Of a stretch of DNA of 64,000 nucleotides, positions 9,835-17,204 are shown piece after piece. Both the position numbers and the translations under genes were made by a program. Under the pieces are notes generated by a model, which searched no databases, was not told where the DNA came from, and worked only from the letters and a program-made list of their open reading frames with translations. Every line of letters begins with the position of its first letter. Within the stretch, counting starts at the first letter, position 1. The DNA comes from Vogesella sp. LIG4 (GTDB taxonomy: Bacteria; Pseudomonadota; Gammaproteobacteria; Burkholderiales; Chromobacteriaceae). Location of the stretch: contig NZ_LT607802.1 in the NCBI RefSeq assembly GCF_900090205.1, positions 3,489,923 to 3,553,922 of the forward strand, given 5' to 3'.

Positions 9835-9910
9835 GGACACCTCGAAAAATCCTGATTTCCAAGTGAGTAACGCAGTATCGCGACGGAAGCGGGAATTTTG
9901 CGAGGTGCCC
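9835..9910 (+). repeat. MITE-like palindromic-end element, short copy (76 bp)
   Basis: The ends GGACACCTCG (9835-9844) and CGAGGTGCCC (9901-9910) are inverted repeats with one mismatch, extended inward by AAAAAT/AATTTT. The inner AGTAACGCAGTATCGCGACG is the reverse complement, with small changes, of sequence at 2991-3015. It lies 25 bases before the MoxR start codon. Confidence 0.65.
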
Positions 9911-9935
9911 CATAACAATACAGGGCCAATACCTC

Positions 9936-10787
9936 ATGAACCCTCGTTTCACCGGCAGCGAGCAGTACGTTGCCACCGACGACCTGATGCTGGCCGTCAA
10001 CGCCGCCATCACCCTGCAGCGCCCGCTGCTGGTCAAGGGCGAGCCCGGCACCGGCAAAACCATGCTGGCCGAGGAGCTGGCCGCTGCGCTGGGCAAGCAG
10101 CTGATCGTCTGGCCGATCAAGTCCACCACCAAGGCACAGCACGGGCTGTACGAATACGATGCCGTATCCAGGCTGCGCGATTCGCAGCTGGGCAGCGAGC
10201 GTGTGCACGACATCCGCAACTACATCATCAAGGGCAAGCTGTGGCAGGCATTCGAGGCCGACGAGGCACCGGTGCTGCTGATCGATGAAATCGACAAGGC
10301 CGACATCGAATTCCCCAACGACCTGCTGCGCGAACTGGACCAGATGGAGTTCTTCGTGCACGAAACCCAGGAATTCGTGCGTGCGCGCCAGCGCCCCATC
10401 ATCATCATTACCTCCAACAACGAGAAGGAGCTGCCGGACGCCTTCCTGCGCCGCTGCTTCTTCCACTACATCCGCTTTCCGGATCGCGACACGCTGCAGA
10501 GCATCATTGACGTGCACTACCCGGACATCGAGCAGGAGCTGGTAGGCGCAGCACTGGAAGTGTTCACCGGCATCCGCGAGCTGCAGGGCCTGAAGAAGAA
10601 ACCGTCCACCTCGGAGCTGCTGGACTGGCTGAAACTGCTGCGGCACGAAACCATCCAGGCGGCACAACTGCGCGAGCAACACGCGCAGCAGCAACTGCCG
10701 CCACTGGCCGGCGCGCTGCTGAAGAACGAGCAGGACGTGCAGCTGTTCGAGCGGCTGATGCAGATGGCCAGGATGCGGCGCGGCTGA
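9936..10787 (+). CDS. MoxR-type AAA+ ATPase
   Basis: A 283-aa AAA+ ATPase of the MoxR group. Walker A is GEPGTGKT at 35-42, Walker B is VLLIDEIDKAD (about 112-122) and the sensor region is IIITSNNEKELP followed by an arginine-finger segment (DAFLRRCFF). MoxR proteins act as chaperone-like activators, usually with a von Willebrand A partner encoded next door. No VWA gene is adjacent here. Instead the stop overlaps the start of xerC by one base, so the two are co-transcribed. The substrate is unknown. Confidence 0.85.
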   Translation: MNPRFTGSEQYVATDDLMLAVNAAITLQRPLLVKGEPGTGKTMLAEELAAALGKQLIVWPIKSTTKAQHGLYEYDAVSRLRDSQLGSERVHDIRNYIIKGKLWQAFEADEAPVLLIDEIDKADIEFPNDLLRELDQMEFFVHETQEFVRARQRPIIIITSNNEKELPDAFLRRCFFHYIRFPDRDTLQSIIDVHYPDIEQELVGAALEVFTGIRELQGLKKKPSTSELLDWLKLLRHETIQAAQLREQHAQQQLPPLAGALLKNEQDVQLFERLMQMARMRRG

Positions 10788-11683
10788 TGGACGCGCACTG
10801 GCAAGGCCTGATCGACGCCTTCGACGACCAGCTGAGGTTGGCCGCACGCAGCGAACACACCCGCCTGGCCTACCGGCGCGACCTCACCCGGCTGGCCGAA
10901 CTGCTGGCCGACACGCCGCCGGCAGAAGTGGACGGCCCGCGCATCCAGCGCGCACTGGGGCAGTTGCGCCGCGAGGAGCTGTCGCCGCGCACCCTGGCGC
11001 GCATGCTGTCCACCTGGCGCAGCCTGTACGACTGGATGCTGCGCCGCGACTGGGTTGCGGCCAACCCTTGTGCCGGCCTGCGCGCACCGCGCGCCGGCAA
11101 ACGCCTGCCCAAGGTGTTGAGCGTGGATGGCGCCATGCAGCTGCTGGACAGCACGCCGGAAGACGAACACGACGTCCGCGACCAGGCTATCTTCGAACTG
11201 ATGTACTCCTCCGGCCTGCGGCTATCGGAAACCGTGGCGCTGAACCTGGCCGACCTGGATCTCGATACCGCGCTGGTGAAGGTGCACGGCAAGGGCAACC
11301 GCGAACGCATCCTGCCGGTGGGCAAGCAGGCACTGGCAGCACTGCGGCGCTGGTTGCCACTGCGCCAGCCGGCGGAAGGCGAAGAGGCGCTGTTCCTGTC
11401 GCGGCGCGGCACGCGTATCAGCAGCCGGCAACTGGCGCGCCGGCTGGAAAGCTGGGCACTGCGCAGCGGCAGCGAGCAGCACGTGCACCCGCACATGCTG
11501 CGCCACTCCTTTGCCAGCCACATGCTGCAATCCTCCGGCGACCTGCGCGCGGTGCAGGAGCTGCTCGGCCACGCCAACCTGGCCACCACGCAGATCTACA
11601 CCAGCCTGGACTTCCAGCACCTGGCCAAGGTCTACGACGACGCCCACCCGCGAGCACGCAAAAAAACCGCTGGCGACGAGTAG
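10787..11683 (+). CDS. xerC: Chromosome-dimer resolvase XerC
   Basis: A tyrosine recombinase (298 aa) that, with XerD, resolves chromosome dimers at dif. The SAM-like N-terminal core-binding domain is followed by the catalytic domain with Arg145 (SSGLRLSE), Lys169 (HGKGN), His236 and Arg239 (HMLRH), His262 (LGHAN) and the nucleophile Tyr271 (QIYTSLD). The C-terminus DFQHLAKVYDDAHPRA is nearly that of E. coli XerC, which decides against XerD. It is coupled to the MoxR-type gene and ends at a strong bidirectional terminator. It contains two motif copies (10835-10846, 11056-11069). Confidence 0.92.
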   Translation: MDAHWQGLIDAFDDQLRLAARSEHTRLAYRRDLTRLAELLADTPPAEVDGPRIQRALGQLRREELSPRTLARMLSTWRSLYDWMLRRDWVAANPCAGLRAPRAGKRLPKVLSVDGAMQLLDSTPEDEHDVRDQAIFELMYSSGLRLSETVALNLADLDLDTALVKVHGKGNRERILPVGKQALAALRRWLPLRQPAEGEEALFLSRRGTRISSRQLARRLESWALRSGSEQHVHPHMLRHSFASHMLQSSGDLRAVQELLGHANLATTQIYTSLDFQHLAKVYDDAHPRARKKTAGDE

Positions 11684-11686
11684 ATC

Positions 11687-11726
11687 ACAAGAAAAAACGG
11701 CACCCGCAGGTGCCGTTTTTTCTTGT
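11687..11726. terminator. Perfect bidirectional terminator
   Basis: 18-base arms (ACAAGAAAAAACGGCACC and its complement) with a CGCA loop form a perfect hairpin, A-rich on one side and T-rich on the other. It ends xerC (plus) and the nucleoside ABC operon (minus). Confidence 0.93.
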
Positions 11727-11741
11727 ACGTTGGCCGCAAGC

Positions 11742-12689
11742 TCAGCGCGACTTCACGAACGGAATGCCGATCGCCTTCGGCGCCACCGCACGACCCATGA
11801 AGCCGGCCAGCAGCACCACGGTCAGCACGTAGGGAATCGCCTGGATGAAGGCATCCGGAATGCTGCCGATCAGCGGCAGCGGCACGCCCTGCAGGCGGAT
11901 CTGGATGGCATCGGTAAAGGCGAACAGCAGGCAGCCGGATACCGCCGCCCACGGCCGCCACTTGCCGAAGATCAGCGCCGCCAGCGCCAGGTAGCCCTTG
12001 CCGGCAGTCATGTCCTGGATGAAGGCGCCGGTCTGCGCCAGCACCAGGTAGGCACCGGCCACGCCACACAGCGCGCCGCTGATCAGCTGGGCGATGTAAC
12101 GCACCCCCTTGACGCTGATACCGGCGGCATCGGCGGCATGCGGGTTTTCGCCCACCGCGCGCAGGCGCAGGCCGAAGCGGCTCTGGTACACCACCCAGCT
12201 CACCACGATGATCAGGGCCATCGCCAGGTACACCAGCACATTGTGGCCGAGGAAGGTTTTCAGCGCCGTGCTCTGCGCGATGGTATCGGCAAACGGCAGC
12301 TGCACCGCGGTGAAGCGCGCGTCGTCGTCCAGCGTCGGCGTGCGACCGCCCTGCTGGAACCAGGCCAGCGCCAGCACCGGCGTCACGCCGGACACCATCA
12401 TGTTGATGGCCACCGCGGAAATCAGCTGGTTGCCGTTGTAGCCGATCGACACCACGCCATGCAGCAGCGCCACCAGCATGCCCACCGCAATGCCGGCGCC
12501 CAGCCCGGCCCACGGCGAATGCGCCAGGTAGGCAACGCAGGCGGCGGCAAACGCTGCGGCCAACATCTTGCCCTCCAACGCCAGATCGACAATACCGGAA
12601 CGCTCGGAGAACAGGCCGGCCAGCGCCGCCAGCACCAGCGGGGTGCTCACGCGCAGCGTGGCATCCAGCACGCTAAAGAAAATCTCCAT
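11742..12689 (-). CDS. Nucleoside-type ABC transporter permease 2
   Basis: An inner-membrane permease of the BPD_transp_2 (LivM/RbsC-like) family, 315 aa with about 8-9 hydrophobic segments. It contains the family loop GENPHAADAAGISV and the conserved sequence ALIFGKWRPW. It is the last gene of a four-gene minus-strand operon (binding protein, ATPase, permease 1, permease 2). Its start lies one base beyond the stop of permease 1. With the BMP/PnrA-like binding protein the substrate is probably a purine or other nucleoside (family inference). Confidence 0.88.
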   Translation of the reverse strand: MEIFFSVLDATLRVSTPLVLAALAGLFSERSGIVDLALEGKMLAAAFAAACVAYLAHSPWAGLGAGIAVGMLVALLHGVVSIGYNGNQLISAVAINMMVSGVTPVLALAWFQQGGRTPTLDDDARFTAVQLPFADTIAQSTALKTFLGHNVLVYLAMALIIVVSWVVYQSRFGLRLRAVGENPHAADAAGISVKGVRYIAQLISGALCGVAGAYLVLAQTGAFIQDMTAGKGYLALAALIFGKWRPWAAVSGCLLFAFTDAIQIRLQGVPLPLIGSIPDAFIQAIPYVLTVVLLAGFMGRAVAPKAIGIPFVKSR

Positions 12690-12690
12690 C

Positions 12691-13794
12691 TCAGCCCTCC
12701 TTCTTCAGCATGCGTTTGAACGCCAGCGACAACGGGGTCTGGAACAGGTTTTCCAGCGCGCCGCAGAACAGGATGATCAGGCCCTGGGTAAAGATGATCA
12801 TCTCGCGGGTGATGGCAGGCTTCTCGAACGACAGGTCCAGGCCGCCCTGGGTCAGCGCGCCGAACAGCAGCGCCGACAGCAGGATGCCCACCGGATGGTT
12901 GCGCCCCATCAGCGCCACGGCAATGCCGACAAAGCCGATGCCGTTGGTGAAGCCCAGGTTCATGCGGTGGGTGGAGCCCAGCAGCTCGTTGATGGATGCC
13001 ATGCCGGCCAGCGCGCCGGATACACACATCACCAGGATGATGATCTTGTCCACCGGCATGCCGGCGTAACGCGCCGCCTTCTCGTTGAGGCCCACCGTGC
13101 GGGTAACGAAGCCCTGCGGGCTATGCCACACCACCACGTAGAACAGCACCAGTGCCAGGATGGCCAGGAAGAAGCTAGCGTTCAGCGGCGTATTCGGCAG
13201 CACGAAGCCCAGCGGTGCAAACACATCCTTCAGCAACGGCACCCAGGCCGTCTGGGCGAAAGTCACCGTGGCCGGCACCTGCGAGCCGGGCATGCGCAGC
13301 TTGTCCACCAGCAGCCAGTTCATCAGCGAGCTGGCAATGAAGTTGAACATGATGGTGGTCACCACGATGTGGCTGCCGCGCTTGGCCTGCAGCCAGGCCG
13401 GCACGAAGGCCCAGGCAGCGCCGAACAGGATGGCGCCCAGCAGCGCCAGCGGAATCAGCAGCCAGCCGGGCAGACCGCCGAACTGCAGGCACACCAGGGT
13501 CACCCCCAGGCCGGACAGATACATCTGGCCCTCGCCGCCGATATTGAACAGGCCGGCATGGAATGCCGCCGCCACCGCCAGACCGGTAAAGATGAAGCTG
13601 GTGGTGTAGAACAACGTGTAGCCGATGCCTTCCGGGTAACCGAAGGCGCCATTGATCAGCAGTTTCAGGCACTCGATCGGGTCTTCGCCGATCAGTGCGA
13701 TCACCAGGCCGGATACGAACAGTGCCGCCACCAGGTTCAGCACCGGCATCAGCCACAGTGCTGCCCAGCGCGGCAGATTGGCAGGCTGACTCAT
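12691..13794 (-). CDS. Nucleoside-type ABC transporter permease 1
   Basis: A 367-aa inner-membrane permease of the BPD_transp_2 family. It has the typical segments FNIGGEGQMYLSGLGVTL and GLNEKAARYAGM (EAA-like loop) and about 9-10 hydrophobic helices. Its 5' end overlaps the ATPase stop by 4 bases and it is followed immediately by permease 2, so the three proteins are translationally coupled. It forms the heterodimeric channel of the nucleoside transporter. Confidence 0.88.
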   Translation of the reverse strand: MSQPANLPRWAALWLMPVLNLVAALFVSGLVIALIGEDPIECLKLLINGAFGYPEGIGYTLFYTTSFIFTGLAVAAAFHAGLFNIGGEGQMYLSGLGVTLVCLQFGGLPGWLLIPLALLGAILFGAAWAFVPAWLQAKRGSHIVVTTIMFNFIASSLMNWLLVDKLRMPGSQVPATVTFAQTAWVPLLKDVFAPLGFVLPNTPLNASFFLAILALVLFYVVVWHSPQGFVTRTVGLNEKAARYAGMPVDKIIILVMCVSGALAGMASINELLGSTHRMNLGFTNGIGFVGIAVALMGRNHPVGILLSALLFGALTQGGLDLSFEKPAITREMIIFTQGLIILFCGALENLFQTPLSLAFKRMLKKEG

Positions 13795-15314
13795 TTATGC
13801 CCCCCCATCAACAGACCCAGCGAGGTAGTGGTGGCCTCTGCCGCCGACAGCTCGCCGGAAATCGCGCCGGCATTCATTACGATGATGCGGTCGCTCAAAG
13901 CCAGAATTTCGTCCAGTTCCACCGACACCAGCAGCAGCGCCTTGCCTTCGTCGCGCAGCTGCAGCAGGCGTTTGTGGATGAACTCGATGGCACCAATGTC
14001 CACGCCGCGCGTGGGCTGGCCGATCAGCATCAGCTCCGGGTTGGCGTGGATTTCGCGCGCCAGGATCACCTTTTGCTGGTTGCCGCCGGAAAACAGGCCG
14101 ATGCGGCGATGCGTCAGCGCCGGGCGCACGTCGAACTCGCGGATGAAGCGGCGGCAGCGCTCGACGATGGCCTTGCGGCTGAACAGCCCGCCACGGCGAA
14201 TGGACGGATCGTTGTGATAACCCAGGATGGCGTTCTCGAAGGTGGAGAAGTCCTTCACCAGCCCTTCGCGCGAACGGTCTTCCGGCACGTGGGCAATGCC
14301 CAGCCTGCGGTAGGCGGCCGCCTTGGGTTCACGGGTCTTCAGCGTGCTCAGTTCGGTGCCATTGAAGTTCACCGAGCCCGAGGTGGCCTCGCGCATGCCG
14401 GACAGCACCTCCAGCAGTTCGGACTGGCCGTTGCCGGACACGCCGGCGATGCCGACGATCTCGCCGGCGCGCAGCTCGAAACCGATGTCTTTGAGCAGCG
14501 CCACGCCGCGCTCGTCCACCAGGTTCAGGCCGGACACCGCCAGCACCGTCTTGCCCGGTCTGGCCGGCGCCTTGTCCAGCTGCAGGTTCACCTTGCGGCC
14601 AACCATCAGGTCGGCCAGGTCTTCCTTGCCCACCTCGGCGGTCACCACCTGGCCCACCACCTCGCCGGCACGCATCACGGTGACGGTATCGGTGATGTCC
14701 AGCACTTCGCGCAGCTTGTGGGTGATCAGGATCACCGTCTTGCCCTGCTGCTTCAGCAGCCGCAGGATGCGGAACAGGTCATCGGCTTCCTGCGGCGTCA
14801 GCACCGCGGTCGGCTCGTCCAGGATCAGCACGTCGGCGCCGCGGTACAGCGCCTTGAGGATTTCCACCCGCTGCTGGCTGCCCACGCCCAGCTCGCCCAC
14901 GATGGCGTCCGGGTCGACCTGCAGGCCGTAGTCGCGGTTGAGGTCCGCCAGGTGGCGGCGCGCGGCGGCCAGGCTGGCATCCAGGCGCACACCCTCTTCC
15001 GCGCCCAGCACGATGTTTTCCAGCACGGTGAACGGGTCCACCAGCATGAAGTGCTGATGCACCATGCCGATGCCCTTGGCGATCGCATCCTGGCTGGAGC
15101 GGATGCGCTCCTCCTTGCCGTTGATGCGAATGGTTCCGGAATCCGCGTGATAGTAGCCGTAGAGGATACTCATCAGGGTGGATTTGCCCGCTCCGTTTTC
15201 ACCGATGACGCCGTGAATGGAGCCCTTGCGGATGCCGAAGCTGATGTTCTTGTTGGCGTGCACTTCGCCGAAGTGCTTGTTGACGCCTATGAGCTCGATG
15301 GCTAATTCGGCCAT
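13791..15314 (-). CDS. Nucleoside-type ABC transporter ATPase (double domain)
   Basis: A 507-aa duplicated ABC ATPase of the RbsA/NupA type. Domain 1 has Walker A GENGAGKST and Walker B LILDEPTAVLTP. Domain 2 has the degenerate P-loop GVSGNGQSE, signature FSGGNQQK and the NPELMLIGQPTRGVD region. It energises import by the two downstream permeases. I start at 15314 (MAELAIELIGVNKHFGEV). Longer in-frame starts lack family similarity. A stem-loop sits between this gene and the binding-protein gene. Confidence 0.9.
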   Translation of the reverse strand: MAELAIELIGVNKHFGEVHANKNISFGIRKGSIHGVIGENGAGKSTLMSILYGYYHADSGTIRINGKEERIRSSQDAIAKGIGMVHQHFMLVDPFTVLENIVLGAEEGVRLDASLAAARRHLADLNRDYGLQVDPDAIVGELGVGSQQRVEILKALYRGADVLILDEPTAVLTPQEADDLFRILRLLKQQGKTVILITHKLREVLDITDTVTVMRAGEVVGQVVTAEVGKEDLADLMVGRKVNLQLDKAPARPGKTVLAVSGLNLVDERGVALLKDIGFELRAGEIVGIAGVSGNGQSELLEVLSGMREATSGSVNFNGTELSTLKTREPKAAAYRRLGIAHVPEDRSREGLVKDFSTFENAILGYHNDPSIRRGGLFSRKAIVERCRRFIREFDVRPALTHRRIGLFSGGNQQKVILAREIHANPELMLIGQPTRGVDIGAIEFIHKRLLQLRDEGKALLLVSVELDEILALSDRIIVMNAGAISGELSAAEATTTSLGLLMGGHK

Positions 15315-15382
15315 ATGTGTGTGCTTTCGCTCGGAATGCGGCCCGGATATTGCTGCGCCGCAAAAACGCCGCATCATGAAAG

Positions 15383-15413
15383 CGCGGCAAGCAGGCCCAG
15401 CCTGCTTGCCGCG
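15383..15413 (-). promoter_or_regulatory. Intercistronic stem-loop between binding protein and ATPase
   Basis: 14-base arms CGCGGCAAGCAGGC/GCCTGCTTGCCGCG surround a CCA loop. On the transcribed (minus) strand no T-run follows, so it probably attenuates read-through or protects the binding-protein message, giving more binding protein than ATPase. Confidence 0.7.
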
Positions 15414-15443
15414 TTGCTTATCCGGATATCGGACTTTTTTGGC

Positions 15444-16448
15444 TTATTTCACCGGGCAGCTGTTGGCCGCACGGTAATCGACAACCTTCACCTTGCCGGA
15501 AATGATGTCTTTCTTGGCCTGGTTGATCTTGCCTTCCATCGCCTTGCTGATCAGCTTGCGGTTGTTGTCGTCCAGCGCCCAGTCCACGCCGCCTTCCTTC
15601 AGGCCCATGGTCACCACACCCGACTTCCAGGTGCCGTTCTTGCCGGCCATGAACAGGTTGTACACGGCGTTATCCACGCGCTTGAGCATGGAGGTCAGCA
15701 CGAAGCCCGGGAACAGGTGGTTCTGGTTGGAATCCACGCCGATGCCCAGCTTGTTCTTGTCCTTGGCGGCCTGCAGCACGCCCATGCCGGTGCCGCCGGC
15801 GGCGTGGAATACCACGTCAACGCCACGGTCGAACTGGCTGCGCGCCAGCTCGCCGCCGCGGGCCGGGTCATTGAAGGCCTGCGGGGTGGTGCCGGTCATG
15901 TTGGAGATTACTTCCACCTTGCTGTCGGCAGCCTTGGCACCCTGCGCGTAGCCGCAATCGAAGGCGCGGATCAGCGGCACGTCCATGCCACCCACGAAGC
16001 CCACCTTGTGCGACTTGGAGGCCATGGCGGCAGCCATGCCCACCAGGTAGGAGCCTTCCTGCTCCTTGAACAGCACGGACTGCACGTTGTCGCCCTTGGC
16101 CACATCGTCAACGATGGCGAATTTCACCTTCGGGAACTCGGTGGCAACGGTCTGCACAGCCTGGGTGAAGGAGAAGCCGACGGCCACGATCAGGTCAACG
16201 TTCTTGCGCGCCAGGTTGCGCAGCACCTGTTCCTTCTGAGCCTCGTTGGCGATCTGGGCTTCGCGGTAGGCCACGCCGGTGGCTTTCTTGAAGCGCTCGG
16301 CGCCGGTGTAGGCGGCTTCGTTGAAGCTCTTGTCGAACTTGCCGGCCTGGTCGTACACCACGGCCGGGGTGAAGGCGAAGCTGGAGGAGGCCGCCACCAT
16401 CATGGCAGCAGCGGCAATGGCGAAGCCCCGTTTCTTGGCATTCAGCAT
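15444..16448 (-). CDS. BMP-family nucleoside-binding protein
   Basis: A 334-aa periplasmic solute-binding protein of the basic membrane protein (PnrA/Med) family. The N-terminal signal MLNAKKRGFAIAAAAMMVAASSSFA lacks a lipobox Cys, so it is a soluble periplasmic protein. Family features include YDQAGKFDKSFNEAAY, IVAVGFSFTQAV and VVFHAAGGTGMGVLQAA. The family binds purine nucleosides. First gene of the operon, with a TATAAT on its strand about 150 bases upstream. Confidence 0.9.
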   Translation of the reverse strand: MLNAKKRGFAIAAAAMMVAASSSFAFTPAVVYDQAGKFDKSFNEAAYTGAERFKKATGVAYREAQIANEAQKEQVLRNLARKNVDLIVAVGFSFTQAVQTVATEFPKVKFAIVDDVAKGDNVQSVLFKEQEGSYLVGMAAAMASKSHKVGFVGGMDVPLIRAFDCGYAQGAKAADSKVEVISNMTGTTPQAFNDPARGGELARSQFDRGVDVVFHAAGGTGMGVLQAAKDKNKLGIGVDSNQNHLFPGFVLTSMLKRVDNAVYNLFMAGKNGTWKSGVVTMGLKEGGVDWALDDNNRKLISKAMEGKINQAKKDIISGKVKVVDYRAANSCPVK

Positions 16449-16601
16449 GAGATTGTTTCTCCCAATGTGCGTATCGTTTGGATTGGCTCAAGCATGGTAG
16501 CGGCAATGCCGCGCAGTCGCATGTCTTGCAGCACTTTAGTATTCGCAGCAGTGCAGGCCGTACGGCGCAAAATCACTGCTCAAATTTCAGGCAGGGGCGT
16601 G

Positions 16602-16607
16602 ATTATA
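16602..16607 (-). promoter_or_regulatory. -10 box for the nucleoside ABC operon
   Basis: A perfect TATAAT on the minus strand, about 155 bases ahead of the binding-protein start. No convincing -35 hexamer is visible at 16-18 bases. The stretch 16449-16694 holds no gene. Confidence 0.4.
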
Positions 16608-16694
16608 CGCATAGCGCCAAAAGTTATCAGGGGATTTTTGCTGCCGGCGGCCAGTCCCTTGGAACAGGTTGCCGCCAGTGGCCCCGCCATTGGC

Positions 16695-17204
16695 TTATTG
16701 TGCCGGCAGCTGTTGCAACAGCGTCGACAACAGCGCGCACACCGACTGCTCGCGCACCGCGTGGCGGTCGCCGGCAAAGTGTTGCGTCCATGTCAAAGGA
16801 CTGGCCAGTGCCGCGCCGGCAATCGCAAAGCACACCATGCCCACCGGCTTGGCCGCCGTACCGCCGCCGGGGCCGGCCACGCCGGATACCGCCAGCGCCC
16901 AGTCGGCGCCGGCCAGTCGCAGTGCCCCCTCGGCCATGGCAGCCGCCACCGGCTCACTGACGGCACCATGCTGTTGCAGCAGCGCCGCCGGCACGCCCAG
17001 CACACGCTGCTTGATCTCGTCGCTATAGCTCACCACCGCCATGTCGAACCAGCCGGAGCTGCCGGCGATCTCGGTGATGGCCGCGGCCACGCCGCCGCCG
17101 GTGCAGGATTCCGCCGTGGTGACACGTTGGCCGCATGCGGCCAACCTTGTACCCAGCTGCGCTGCCAGCTGCCATTTATCCATGCCAGCGCACCCGTTAT
17201 CCAT
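16695..17204 (-). CDS. pncC: Nicotinamide-nucleotide amidase (CinA C-terminal type)
   Basis: A single-domain CinA/PncC protein (about 165 aa), which deamidates nicotinamide mononucleotide to nicotinate mononucleotide in NAD recycling. Family motifs are TTAESCTGGGVAAAIT, WFDMAVVSYSDEIK, GAVSEPVAAAMAEGAL, AVSGVAGPGGG and KPVGMVCFAI. The start at 17204 has GGAG 7 bases upstream and overlaps the pgi stop by 8 bases. An alternative Met is at 17183. The coding sequence holds a palindromic double copy of the dispersed motif near its 5' end, encoding [10 protein letters not shown]. Confidence 0.87.
   Translation of the reverse strand: MDNGCAGMDKWQLAAQLGTRLAACGQRVTTAESCTGGGVAAAITEIAGSSGWFDMAVVSYSDEIKQRVLGVPAALLQQHGAVSEPVAAAMAEGALRLAGADWALAVSGVAGPGGGTAAKPVGMVCFAIAGAALASPLTWTQHFAGDRHAVREQSVCALLSTLLQQLPAQ
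17126..17148. repeat. Head-to-head pair of the dispersed motif inside a gene
   Basis: GTTGGCCGCAT and ATGCGGCCAACCTT overlap at their AT, forming a near-perfect palindrome inside pncC. The full 14-mer is on the minus strand at 17135-17148. Unlike the other pairs it is coding, not intergenic. Confidence 0.8.

Noticed and set aside
10787..11683. Assignment as xerD
   Set aside because: The C-terminal sequence DFQHLAKVYDDAHPRA is XerC-type, as in E. coli.
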